Position numbers and translations under genes: made by a program. From Rotaria sordida (lineage: Eukaryota > Rotifera > Eurotatoria > Philodinida > Philodinidae), in the NCBI GenBank assembly GCA_905250125.1, contig CAJNOL010000451.1:1-64000 (forward strand): 64,000 nucleotides of DNA. Direction: 5' to 3'. Of this stretch, positions 50,506-63,433 are shown piece by piece (position 1 is the stretch's first letter; each line of letters opens with the position of its first letter). Under the pieces are notes generated by a model. It was given only the letters and a program-made list of their open reading frames with translations. It made no database searches and was not told the origin of the DNA.

Positions 50506-53007
50506 TTAGATGCGATATTCTTGATACTTGTTCATATAATCACATTTCGCTTGTTTCACATATTTATCTAATAATTGATACCATTCATTAATAATAGATC
50601 TATCAGCATGAGCAAAATGATAATTATGAATTGTATTTGAACCTGGTGGTTGTTCAACTGATAAAACAAGTAAATGTTTATCTTTTTGAATATTAATACC
50701 TAATATTAAATGAAGTTGTATACGTTCTATTAGTGTATATTTATCTTTTGACATAATTTTAATACTTCGATAATTGTCAATAGATGAAAGAATAAGTATA
50801 CGTTGAATATATAATGGAAATTGAATAAATATATTTTCATATTGTTGATCTTTCATTTTATTAATTAAATAAGTTATTCGTTGAATTATATTTAAACATA
50901 AATTATGTTCATTTTCAAATATAATTACTTCAACTAGGGAATTAAAAAGACAATGAAGACGTTCATAATGATTAAGACATAATGTACGATTAAATGATGA
51001 TGATGATTTATATGGTATAAATGAATTTAAATAGATAATAAGAATAGATGATAATTTTGATGTTGAATGTATACGTTTAATATGTTTTTCTTGTTCATCA
51101 TATGGTTGAGATTTATCTTTTAATAAATAAAAATAATTCCATTCTTCAGCAAGAAGTAAATTTAACCAAAATTTATATTTTTTTTCATAACGTTCATTAT
51201 TATGATTGAAAAAATAATTTACAAAACTACGACAATTACCAAAACATGTTGATATGGATGAATTAAGTATATCATTTGTACTATTATCTGATAAAAAAGT
51301 CATATGTATATTATGATTTTCATAGTGATGTGATGATGAATCGATGGTTTGTGAAATATTATCATATGTTCGTTGATCCTGAACATATAAGAAATGGGAA
51401 CCAATTTGAATTTATAATTTTTCCAGTATCTCATTTTTTTGAGCTTGTATATGCACGCAAGAAAGATCAGATTAGCAGCATACAAGCATCATTAAAGGAT
51501 GAAAAAGGATAAAGTAGTATCAATTGAAGTAAGGAAAAGAAAAATTTATAACTGATAAGTTTACAAAAAAAACATCTATAAAAATCAATAAAAATATCTT
51601 ATTAATTTCCTATTGACTTACTTCAAGTTCACGTAAAATTTGATCAATAAAATCTCCTGTATCGCCTGATCGGTAAGCATTAGCAAGACGAATAGAATCA
51701 CGAAAAAGTCGTACTACATTTGTACCATCAGCAGCTGAAACATAATATAATGGCATATCATGTTTTTTTGGAAATGAAAATGATTTTTTTGTTATTTCCA
51801 TAGCTGTATCAATTTTATTGACAGCACATAAACATGGAATATGTGGACGAATATCACGTAATTCAGTATACCAACGATCTAAATTCTTGTAAGTTATTTT
51901 TCGTGTAGCATCGAAGATCTATTAAAGTTATAAACAAAATAAAAAAGAAATTGTATTTATGAATTACATAACAGAGACAATTATCAAAATAGAATAAAAT
52001 AGATCGTCTTACTAACGTTTTTTTTTCTCATAAAATGTCATTTGATATTGTTTATTAAATGGAAACATGGATCTTTTAGAACATGTGTCTCTATAAAATA
52101 CCATCAGCTAGTGGTAATTTTAGATTTACGATCGATTTCATTAGAATCTATGTTTGTGATGCTCATTCTAATTCATCATGATGATGATGATATAAGACTT
52201 CGACTCAATTAAATGATGATATTCAATCATAAAGAATCCCTATTTTTATTGACGGTTAACTTGTAGTGTGATGCATCTATACTCAAAAAATAGCAACATA
52301 GTGGACTACAATGGATTATTTCTTTATCAAGAATAAATTGAAATGACTCTATTTTTATTCGACTACAATCTGATTTTTAGTCATCGAGTTTTGATTTCTT
52401 TCTAATCAATAAAAGAAATTTGGAAAATATCAAAAATATAAATTTAAAATCAGATTATAATTAAATAAAAATAGTATAATTTTAAATAGATTTACGAATA
52501 TTTTCATATATGGATAATCTTCTTTTGAAATAATATAAAAAAAGATGTCCTATAATGATTCGTGTTATATATCGCAAACAATACCAATTCAATTTACATA
52601 CCATAATACAAGCGTGTGCTTGATGAAAATATGATTGATGAATATTATCAAATTTTTCTTGACCAGCTATAGAATACAAAAGAATTTTTTTTTCTTAAAT
52701 AAATTATGATAATATTTCTACACAAAAACCTGTATCCCAAAATTCAACTTCCATTGGTTTTCCATCAATTTTTGCTGTATGTTTAAAAATATTTACAGCA
52801 TATGTTGAATAACGTGCTCCAACACTAAATAAATAATAATTAATTTCGTCGAAATTGAATGATATTTAAAAGTAATAAAATAATTTACTAAGAATTAACA
52901 AGAAAACGTTCTAATAATTTTGATTTACCAACAGCACTATCACCAAGTATGATGATTTTAAGACTATTTGTATTACTACTTGGAGCTGATGATAATGATT
53001 CACTCAT
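50506..53007 (-). CDS. RABL2: RABL2 small GTPase with predicted C-terminal extension
   Basis: Exons 53007-52889, 52824-52730, 52666-52602 and 51918-51622 encode a RABL2-type GTPase in clean phase: the P-loop GDSAVGKSK, EFWDTAGQEKF, an AVNKID motif (usually ANKID) and YVSAADGTNVVRLFRDSIRLA. RABL2 works with CEP19 and IFT-B in cilium and flagellum assembly. The GTPase ends near ELE at 51622, where a good donor (gtaagt) follows. It can join in phase to an acceptor at 51379 and to an open exon, 51378-50506, that adds 290 residues, for 482 aa in total. The extension is helical, with VKQAK near its end, and I recognise no family. If the intron is retained, the protein ends after three more codons, close to the usual length. 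The extension could instead be a separate gene starting at ATG 51303. Confidence 0.85.
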
Positions 53008-53735
53008 CTTAAATAAAAATATTAAAAGAATCTTTCTTATTAAAATATATAAGACTAACAAACATTATTTCGAATTTCATATAAAACTAAGAAAATGATT
53101 TTATGTTTACATGTCAATTCATAGTTTAAAAAAAGAAAATTTATTGAAATAAAATTTTTATATAAAAACTAACAAAAAGTTGGACTTAGAAAAATCCATT
53201 ACAAATTCCAATGTCTATCAACATTAACTTAAAAATATGAAATTGACAAAAAAAAAATTTTTTTAAACATCTAAATTTTACTTTCTTCACCAATGACTTC
53301 AAATTATAGATGACACTAGTCTAATTTTCAGTCGTTGAATCTATCTATGAATTGTTATTTTTCATTTTTTTTCGAATAATAATTACAATATTTGTTTTTT
53401 AAATAAAATTAAAAGAAAATATTTCGTTCATTTATCTTCATTTTCATTGGTTTTTAAGAAAAGAATTTTTTTTGAATGAACTAACTTATTTGATTGTCAG
53501 TTCTTTCGTTCTTTTGATGTATTCCGAAGAACGGGAATAACAACAGAAAAACAATAATCAGTAGTGTAATTGTGTGATGAAGGGCAACAAATAGAATGAC
53601 ATGCGTCCTTTAATTGTTTAAAATACAATCTCACATTTATTGTCTCATTCATGGTAGTATCTTGTCTTATTTACTATCTAGTCTAATCAAGACTCTTGTA
53701 TGTTTTGATCATTATTATTTATAAATCATAAAGTA
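53008..53735. promoter_or_regulatory. divergent intergenic region of RABL2 and SGSM
   Basis: 728 nt between the two start codons on opposite strands, so it probably holds both promoters. AT-rich, with no TATA box or other site that can be placed with confidence. Confidence 0.4.
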
Positions 53736-56700
53736 ATGAACAATTCAAGTGAAACAAATATTAATATTGACGGTAAAATTTTTATTTTTTTATTTTTTTG
53801 TCTTTTAATCTATAAAATAATTTATTTAAGAACAAGAAGAAGTTCGTCAAAAACTACTATGGAATGTTAAACGAGAAGTTTGTATATAATAATATAAAAA
53901 TTCGATATTTTCTAATTATTATATTTAGGTCAAACAAATGATGGAAGAAGCTGTTATGAAAAAATGTATTCATGAAGAAAATTGTAGTATAACAACACTT
54001 TGTGGTTTGTAGATTTAATTTGTTTTATTTTAATAATGATAACTTTCTATTGTTGTTTTTCTTTTTGATTTGTTTTAGGTTCTGTTGAAGCATGTCTTTT
54101 ACATGGTCTTAAACGACGAGCTGTTGGTTTATTTAAAACAAGTACAACAATGGCACTTTTACAAAAACTTGCTAAAACTTGTCCAGCAGCTGCTGAAGTT
54201 GTCAAAATTATTGATGATGATAATCGACAATATGATGAATCAAGTAGTTTACTTGGTTTTTCAAAGTAAAGAAAAAAAAACTTTAATCAATCAACTTTAT
54301 TTGATTTTTTTTTCTGAAAAGAAAATTATCGGGTATAACACAACAACATACAATAGGTTCTGAAGATGCTCGACGTCGTTCAACTCGTTCAGCAGTATAT
54401 AATCGATATTTATGGATACGTACAGCACTTATTCATCGATCATTACATAAAATTGTTGAATGTATTGTTATCAATAGTTCGTATGTATTCTAAATTCATA
54501 CGTTTTTTTTTTGTCGTCTTTATTTTATATTTTCTAGAAAATACTATGAACCATATGCACTTGTTTGTAATTCAGTACAAGGACCTATTTTAGCTTCTCT
54601 TCTTGGTAAATAAAAAAAAGCAACAAAATCTTTTTTATTGTTTTATGTTTTTTTTTTGTCAAAACTAGCTGGTCCATGTGCACTTGAATTTACACGAGTG
54701 AAAACATCTGATCATTTATGGACGGATCCACATGCTGATGAACTTGTTCAACGTCATCGTATGCATAGTGCTAATCGAGCAATAGTTAATCCAACAACAA
54801 TGATGATGAATATGAATAATGTATATTCAATTAAACCTCGACCAAGTTTACAAATAAATGTAATTACTTTAATCTAATATATTCTTGTCATTTTCTTTTT
54901 TTTTTATTTTATAAATAAATAATTTCTTTTTTGTTTCTCGTTTTTAGCAAAAACGTAATACAAGTTCATCAAGTGAAGAAGCTCAACGACATAATCAATT
55001 AATGTCAATAAATCCAGCTCGAGATTATGTTGAATCACTTCATCAAAATGCTAAATCACAATTAATTTATGGAAAAAATAATGTTTTTGTACAACCGGTA
55101 AGGAATAAAAAAACAAAATCTTTTGTGTTTTTTTTTCTCCATTTAAATTATTTATTATTTTTTTTTTTTTTTATAGACTCCTAATCATGAGCCTATACCT
55201 GGTTATTTATCATTACATCATAATCAACATGGTTTAACATTAAAATGGACACCAAATCAACTTATGAATGGTTATAGTGAAAATACAAAAACATTACAAA
55301 ATAATACACAAGGAACAAATGAATCAGAAACAAATACTACAATAGAATCACAGAGAAGATATAGGTTTATTGAATCTTAGTTTTTTATATTTTTATTTTA
55401 CAAAATTTTTCTCTTAGTGTTTATTGGGATTATGCAATATCAATAAATATGTCTACAATTGTTTATCTTCATTGTCATCAATATGGTAGAAAATAAAACA
55501 TATTTTGATATTTTGTTTTCTTTTTAATTTTAATTTTTAAGTTGATGGTGATCGTATTGTATTTGTTGCTCGTGATGGTGTACAATATCCTCCATTTCAT
55601 ATAAAAGATAAAGGTGGACATTTATTAGCATTTCTTACTTGTTTGGAAAGTGGTCTTGCACCAAATGGTCAACTTGATCCACCATTAGCATATGAAAAAG
55701 GACAAGGTTAATTCAATTATTTTTATATGTTGATTAATAATGGATAATATAATTCGAATCTAATTGATTGATTTACAGAAAAAAAAAAGAATTTCAATAT
55801 GATGAAACTATTTTCACAATATTATTGATGTCACATATACATATGATGTTATGTCATAGTTACTCTGATTGAAAATTCTTTTATAGGATGATTCATAAGT
55901 AGCTTTACGATCAAAAAAGATTTGAATATCTCCACTAGACAGGACTATTTTTTTTTGTTCATGATAGAAGAGACTTCAGAACTTTGTTTTCTATAAGAAC
56001 AACATTTATAAATATTGCTGTGAAATATCATCATTGCCTTCAATACAGTGTTGAAAATGATCCTAACAGATCTATGTGCGCGTACATTCGTCCTTCAACG
56101 AATCTATGCGATTGTGTGTTTTGTTCGGTGATACTGCCAATGTAGATATCTACCTTTTCTTAAGTACAATGAAGTGTAAACAACAGTTACTTTAACTTGT
56201 CTGGTACTCATTTGTACAGAGATTTCGAAAAAATATATTACGAAGTTTTAGATTCATGTTATAATCTGTAAGATCATAAAATTCTTATGAATCACTTCAT
56301 AGAAAAAAAAATTAATTAATGAAATTTTCTTTATATTTAATATGTTTTTATTTTAGGAAAAGTATTACCTAAACTACATCGTCGTACAGAACGTTCACAA
56401 CCTGCAATATCATTAAGTACAAGCGATGATGAGTCTCATGTACAAATGAATGCTGATATAACAGATGAAGATATATCATCATCACCAACTGGCGATTATG
56501 TTTTTCGTATTATCTTCTTTACTGATCGTTAGTGATCTATATTGTGTAGTATCTTGCTAATTGTATATGTCTGCTTTATATGTGTAGTTGTGGTTACTAG
56601 AAGGTATTTAGTCAAAATATTTTAACCTTGAAAATGATCTGCTTATGTTATGAATTTGTTTTGTTTTTCTTTTTGTAATTATAAAATTTTCATCGTTATG

Positions 56701-59700
56701 TTTAATTATCTAGAGGAAACAACAAATACTAATGGACATAGTCGATATCAATGGTCACCAGGAGCAGTTGATTCGTCATCATTCTCATCACAATCATCAT
56801 CATCACCATCAGCACAAGCAACAAGTCTTAGTGCACCATTACCAGCTTCACCAATCGATGCATCATTTGCAACATCGGCTGTTTATGTTTCACCAACTGG
56901 TTTACATAAAAGTGTTTCAGTTAGGTAAAAGAAAACAAATGAATTAAATTTTATATATTTATCAAAATTGGAAATTAAAAAAAGAAATAACTCTACGAAG
57001 AGTTAATTAACGAATTTTATTCAGACTAGGAGTAATGAATGGTGTTTGACTTCGTTGAAAAGTAGTAATCCACATCATCATTAGTCAGTTTATGATAATT
57101 AAAAAATATATTTTCTAAAAACAGTGAGAAGTCTAAATTAGAGGAGTTAATATTTTTTAATCTCTTCGAGCTACATCATTTGACACAGTTTTTGAATGGA
57201 TCTTCTTGAGAAAAGAAGAAAAGATCTGCCACACATACAAATCGAGCATGATGAACTAGTCTAATTATATCTCTAAACATTTTTCCAAGTACTTTTTGTT
57301 GATTGAGGCGAAAGAACAGAAAAATCCAGGGAATGTAGAGAAAGATTTACGAGTTTTCTAGGCATCTATTTCACAGTGGGATTTGACAAAAGTTTACTAG
57401 TCCAGGTAAATCCAAGCTACATAAAAGCATTTATTATAGCTATCTTCTAATTTAGCACATAAATATAAACTTTAGACTTTTTAATTTGGAAATAAAAGAA
57501 ATCTATGCTACAATCTTACCTACTACCTTCAATTTCTAAATATTTAATTAGGGAAAGAGGACTCGAATGAAAACAAATGGTCTGAGTTTGCTCCTTTCAA
57601 ACAAAATACCTACATTTCTATGATATATTACAAAGATATATAGAAGTTTAAACTACTATAAATATACTTTACAATACATATGAATTTAAATATCTTCATC
57701 GAATTGAATAGAAAAAGAAAATTTTCTTAATTCTTCGATTCTTTTCAAAAATTGTTCTATAAAACTTAATTGTTTTCAAATAAACCTACTTTTTAAGATC
57801 ATCAATGGCATCCCTATGTGATACAATGCGTCGTCAAATATTATCACGTGCATTTTATGGTTGGCTTGCATATTGTCGTCATTTAAAAACTGTGCGTACA
57901 CATTTAACATCTCTTGTTAATCCAGTATTAAAAATAGAAAATAATGAACAATCAAATTCAAATCTATCATTAACATATGATGGTTGGAGTGAATTATTTC
58001 TTAAAAAACAACAAGAAAATTTACCAATTGATAAAAAAGAACTTTATCGTAGAATTTATTCAGGTGGTTGTGAACCATCAATACGAAAACAAGTAAACAG
58101 TTGTAAATTTTGTTTGTTTTTTAATTATTTTATTTTATTTTCTTAAGGTTTGGCCATATCTTTTTTCTCATTATTCATTTGAATCAACAATTGATGAACG
58201 ACAAAATATTGATCATACAACAATTGAACAATATAATTTATTAATAAAGGAATGGCATAGTGCTGAAGATATTGTTATGCAAATTGATTTGCAACATGCA
58301 AATAATCGCAGAAATACTTTAGCAAAATTATTAAATTTAAATTCGGAAAAAAATCATAATTCAACTGAAACAACATTAACATCAATTAAAAATGTTCTTG
58401 CTAGTATACCAGAAAAAATTTCATTTGCACATCATAATATTCTTGAAAGAAAAGACTCAAATATATCTAATGATGTTTTTTTTGAAGTAAAACTTTTATA
58501 GAAAAAAAAAGGAAATTATTTATTTATTTTTTGTTTATTTTTCTTTAGGATTGTGCTATACATACCGTAGCAATACCAATAATAGAAGAATCAAATTCAG
58601 TTAGAACATCAACTGATGAAAATCGTTCATTATCGACTTCATCTAATCCATCTGTACTTATTGCTCGTACACATACAGAATCTGTTATTGATCGTTCATC
58701 ACCATATAATATTATTGAAACAAGTACAGATATGGAAGATGATGATAATGAGAATAATGGTGAAGATAGTGTTCATATGAAACCTATTGATAATAATGAA
58801 GAATTAATAAATGAACAAGATAATGAAATCGAACAAAAAAATCATAATAATACTGGATCACCATCATCTAGTTTAACATCTGGAACTGATGTTTATATGG
58901 ATGCTGTAGAAATTTTAAGTGATGAACATCCTGCTGATAAATCAGGTAAGAGATTTTGTTTATTTAGAATATATATATATATATGATTTTTTTGTTTTTA
59001 TTTAGATGGTACATTAACACCGATTTGTTATGGTTCATTTACCAAAGAAATAATCGATACTTTTTCAGTGAATTTACATCGAATTGATAAAGATGTTGCA
59101 AGATGTGATCGAACTTATGCATATTTTACTAATACGAATAATTTAAAAAAATTAAGAAATATTATGTGCACGTAAGTTTAAATATTTTCTTGAAAAAAGA
59201 ATGTTTTTTTTATTAAATTTTGAAATAGAAAATAAAATATTCGAATTGTTAAATTTCACTAAAAAGTTATTAGTAAAAAATCTCGGCAGAATTAAAATAT
59301 AAAATACAATGTAGTTGCTAATCACACAGAGTTGATTTTATTCTATCTATTTTGAAACTCATTTCTTCACCGTTATTCTACTTAATCCTTGAGAAATGCA
59401 ATAAGACAGTAGTTCATATAGTATAACAAGACGTTATTGACATACGGTCTGTAACGTTTCTATGTCACGTTTGTGATGAGTCGCTCCTCACATGTCTGTG
59501 TAGAAGATCCAAATTTCTATCCACATACTGCAACATTCGAATAGATGAATGCTAAGGTGCAAGCACGAAATTAATATTATTATGAATGCTAATACATTGA
59601 TTACTGAAAACAAGATCTCGGAAATTTTTGAACAATGAAAAAGTTTTATGAATGTTATAATAGACTTTAATAATTAACCAAATATATTGTAGAATAAATC

Positions 59701-60471
59701 TTCGAGAAAAAACTTTTTTTTTTGTTATAGATATGTATGGGATAATTTGACGACTGGTTATATTCAAGGAATGTGTGATCTTGTAGCACCATTACTTGTC
59801 GTTTTCGATGAAGGTTATTAGAAATATTTTTGGATGTAATGTTGATAATTTTCTTGTTTATTTGATGTTTTAGAAGTGATAGCATATAGTTGTTTTTGTT
59901 GTTTAATGAAACGTCTTTTACCAAATTTTCCTCATGGAGCTGGTATGGATGAACATTTTGGTCATATGCGTTCATTATTACAAATTCTTGATTTTGAACT
60001 TTATGAACATATTCATCGTACAGGAGATTTTACACATTTTTATTTTTGTTATCGATGGTTTTTATTAGATTTTAAACGAGGTAAAATAATTTTCTTTTTG
60101 AATAAATGAATAAAGAAAACTAATTCTTTTTGTTTTGTTTTTCTATAGAATTTGTTTATGATGATATATTTTTGGTATGGGAAACAATAGCTGCTGCTCG
60201 ACGAACAGTTTCAAAACGATTTGTTTTATTTATTGCATTAGCTATGTTAAAAATTTATCGAGAAATTATATTAGATAATCGAATGGATTTTACAGATATT
60301 ATCAGATTTTTTAATGGTAGATTTATAATTTTCTTTTATCCTCTGTATTAAAGAATATTTGTTTGTTTGTTTATTTTCATAGAAATGGCTGAACGTCATG
60401 ATACTCGTGAAATTTTACGTATAGCAAGAGAATTAGTGCTTGAATTACAACATTTGGTTGATAATAAATAA
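53736..60471 (+). CDS. SGSM: SGSM1/2-like RUN and TBC domain RabGAP
   Basis: About 21 exons, from ATG 53736 to TAA 60469-60471, with an estimated 1,145 residues, close to mammalian SGSM1. An N-terminal RUN domain starts with [13 protein letters not shown] and has [20 protein letters not shown]. The middle SGSM region shows IVYLHCHQY and [20 protein letters not shown]. The C-terminal TBC domain has [15 protein letters not shown], the [10 protein letters not shown] motif with the arginine finger, and GYIQGMCDL with the glutamine finger, so GAP activity is expected. The TBC domain is split by a long acidic, Asn/Ser-rich insert (about 58270-58950), as in the family. SGSMs couple Rap and Rab signalling at membranes. 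Introns at about 55708-56356, 56926-57799 and 59172-59732 are much longer than the rest. Confidence 0.93.
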
Positions 60472-61079
60472 GAGAAAAAAAAAGAGAATGTGAAAAAATA
60501 TTATAATGTTTTCTTTTTTTCTGGCCGTAATTATGTGTTGTTAGTTTTTTCCCTTATTATATAAAAAGAAAGCAGATTAATATAAGTATATTTATTAGTC
60601 TTTATTTTTTGACGTTGTTTATATTTAGTCGATTGTTTCACAGATATATATATATATATATATATATATTTATTTATATATATTATGTGCAATTATTACT
60701 GTTGATTGTTGTGACTTAAGGATACACTTATTTTATGTTGTTTTATTTATCGTTGTTGTTTTAAAAAAAAATAAATATAAAGCACTTATTAAAAATTTAT
60801 ATTAATATTTCGATTTAAACAGTTAATATTTAATGTGACTAATAGTTTCATCTTATAAAATTGAATAATATTTTATTTAAAAATACGAGTGTTAATTTAT
60901 ATTTTAGCTTATAAAATTAAGATAAATCTAATGTATATATATAACAAAGATCAATTAAAGAATAAAGAAAGATTTTCATGTTCCATATTGCATGCTTGTT
61001 TGTACTACTGGCAGTAGATTGATATCCACAAAATAGTCGATCATTCAAATATCGAACTACCGTCGGTTGACTGTCGGTA
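60472..61079. other. SGSM 3' flank
   Basis: AT-rich, with a (TA)n run at about 60645-60670 and several AATAAA-like sites near 60765-60965 that could end the SGSM transcript. Positions 61072-61079 (tgtcggta) are the left target-site duplication of the next element. Confidence 0.45.
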
Positions 61080-61261
61080 CAGGCCCGTAGCCAGGAGGGT
61101 GCCCAGGGTGCTCGGGCACCCCCTTGGCCAAAAAATACCTGGAGGGGGGGGGGGGGTACAGGCGAAAAACGTTTTTGTGAAGCGAAAAATTATTTTCCCG
61201 CTGGTGGGCCCCCCTTAACAAGTCCGGCACCCCCCTTGGGAAATTCCTGGCTACGGGCCTG
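61080..61261. mobile_element. hAT-type MITE, 182 bp, with 8-bp duplication
   Basis: Ends are perfect inverted copies (caggcccgtagccagga on the left, its complement on the right). Flanks are identical 8-bp target-site duplications, tgtcggta at 61072-61079 and 61262-61269. An 8-bp duplication and CAGGCCCGTAGCCAGG termini are typical of hAT elements. The interior is GC-rich with a poly-G run (about 61145-61156), unlike its surroundings. Perfect ends and duplication suggest a recent insertion. No coding capacity. Confidence 0.92.
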
Positions 61262-61494
61262 TGTCGGTATAGCGCTTATTATACCGATGGGTTTTTGTCT
61301 AGTTTGACTCATATGGGAATGGATAGATAAATATCTAATATCAAACCAAGATATGTTAATTGATATTCCTTGTTATGCATGATGTGTCATACTGCGTAAA
61401 AAATGAAAATGTTACATGAAAAGATATAGTGACGGACAAAAATTTAGAGCAGTTGTATTTTTGAGGAAGGTGAAAAAACATTTAAATAGCTAAA

Positions 61495-61999
61495 AGAATT
61501 CTCTATCAGGATATTTGAACTCGAAAAACTTCAATAAAACGGCTTGGATGAGGATGTCTGGAAAATCAAGACCTCCAAAACTTTTTCTGACATCCATTTG
61601 AAGTTTTCTAGAAATTGTTTTATTTATTAGAGCAAATAATTCTCGGTAAAATGACATGTCTCGGCTCTCTTTATGGACTTCCTTCATCGAACTACATTCA
61701 ATTTATAGAAGGCTCTAAAGCATCAAATATGGCGAAATCATTAAAATTTTTCACAAAAACAATAGAGAAATGCTTCGTGCATCTTCTGTAAATTGAATGT
61801 ATTTTGATGAAGACAGGTCATAAAGAGAGCCGAAACATCTCATTTTGCTCAAAATTATTTGCTTTAACAAATAAAACCATTTCCAAAAAGCTTCAAATAG
61901 ATGCCAGAAAACTGCTGTTTGAGGGTCTTAGTTTTCTAGATATCTTCATCCAAATAGTTCTATTGGCGTTTTTATGTCTATCAATCGTGATAGAATTAT
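61495..61999. mobile_element. foldback element with mirrored open frames
   Basis: Arms 61495-61711 and 61783-61999 are diverged inverse copies across a loop of about 70 nt; paired positions sum to 123494 at the inner, middle and outer parts. Read outward from the centre, both arms keep a similar open frame: the left arm (-) gives HKESRDMSFYRELFALINKT and the right arm (+) gives HKESRNISFCSKLFALTNKT. The right frame continues to 62136 with a hydrophobic stretch. No TIR or duplication was identified, and no family is recognised. Confidence 0.7.
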
Positions 62000-62789
62000 T
62001 CTTTGAAATACTCAAACGTCTTTTCAGATTCTTCCTAGCTATTGCCATCGAGATTGTTTGCAAATACAAACTAAGTCAATACGAAGAAAAAAAAAAGATT
62101 GATGATTGCGCTGTGGCATTGTCACTGTTTTTGTGAACAAAAACGCTCGAAACGCCATTATGAAGAACAAACAATAAAATTCTCGACACACAACCCGAAG
62201 TATCTTTCATTTGTTTTGATGACATCAGTCTTCACTAAGATTCTATCATTTTTCTAAACATGATGATCTGCTTTTGTCAGATTGATACAATAATCAATTG
62301 CGTTCTAACTATGACTTATTCTCGATTGAGGAAAATATCATCATATCAAAGAATGATATGTCAATTGTCTATGTTGAGAACCATGAGATAGCGAATGAAC
62401 AGTTATGCGAAAAGTATAACTATGAAGTTAATCATCAATTTCCGTGATGCACTTGTTGATGGTATGAAAATAAGAAGCGATGAGAGTGAAACTATTACTT
62501 AAGACTATTGCAACAATGATGAATAACACTTTTTATTTACAAAATTTCATGTTCGATTAGTAGAGTCATAGACACTCGCCACTTCAATCTGACCAGAGTG
62601 TGGCTGTGGGCATAGGTCGAACCAATCTAGGTTTTTGAACAAAAAAATGGATGAAAACTGCTTTCTTAAAACTTTTTTCACTTGCTAAAGTAGCATATTT
62701 AGAAAAAAAAAAGACAAACAAGAATTAAACAAATGTTTATTGCTTAAAATCCTTTAACTAAAAAAAAACAAAAAACAAAACTGTACAAA
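62000..62789. other. intergenic, nothing recognised
   Basis: Apart from the tail of the right-arm open frame (to 62136), no gene, repeat or RNA gene was recognised. The segment leads into the 3' end of the coiled-coil gene on the minus strand. Confidence 0.4.
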
Positions 62790-63433
62790 TCATTTTTTAT
62801 TTTTTGATTTTATTAAATTATTTGTTCCTGTATGAAGAATTTCTCTTGAAATAAATTTTTCTTGTTCTAATTTAACAGCTAATTTATTTATTTTATTTGT
62901 TGCACATTCTTCTTGTTTTGTTAAACGTTTTTCTAATTGTTTTAATTCATTTGTTTTTGCATCAAGTGCTTGTCGTTGTGCTATATATGTTTGTTCCATT
63001 GCAAGTGTTTTGGCATATAATTCAGAATTTTTACGAACTTTATCAACTGTTGTACGACGAATATGTTCTAATGATTTTTCAAATTCTGCACGTTCAAAAT
63101 CAATTTTAGCACAAGCTTCATCTAATACAATATAGGTTGATGTTAATTTTGTACGAGCATCATCAAGTTCAATTTGAAGTTGATTTGAAAGTGTATTTGC
63201 TGCATCAAGTTGATTTTGTAAATCATTCGAATGAGCTAAAGATCCATCAAGTTGACTTCGAAGATCAGTCACATCAGCTTGAGATTTTTCAAGATGAGAA
63301 ACAAGTTCATCATATTCACTTCGAGGTACATGTGCTCGTGCTATTGACTCACGAAGGGATTCTATTGTAGTACGTTGAGATGCTATTACGGAATGAAGTT
63401 GAGATTGTATAAACAATGATGTACTACCGTCCT
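62790..63433 (-). CDS. 3' end of a coiled-coil protein gene (partial)
   Basis: The last exon runs from an acceptor (ttacag before 63433) to TAA at 62790-62792 and encodes about 213 residues, starting DGSTSLFIQSQLHSV. Almost all of it is heptad-patterned coiled coil (HLEKSQADVTDLRSQLDGS, LQNQLDAANTLSNQLQIELD, ELKQLEKRLTKQEE). The terminus is basic (LIKSKNKK). Codon use and length without stops make it a real gene. Earlier exons lie beyond an intron of at least several hundred nt, at or past the window edge. The family is not identified; centrosomal, ciliary or cytoskeletal coiled-coil proteins are the usual candidates. Confidence 0.75.

Noticed and set aside
62897-63370. Plus-strand frames opposite the coiled-coil gene
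   Set aside because: Shadows of the minus-strand exon, which has the coding pattern (heptads, conserved codon use, proper stop).
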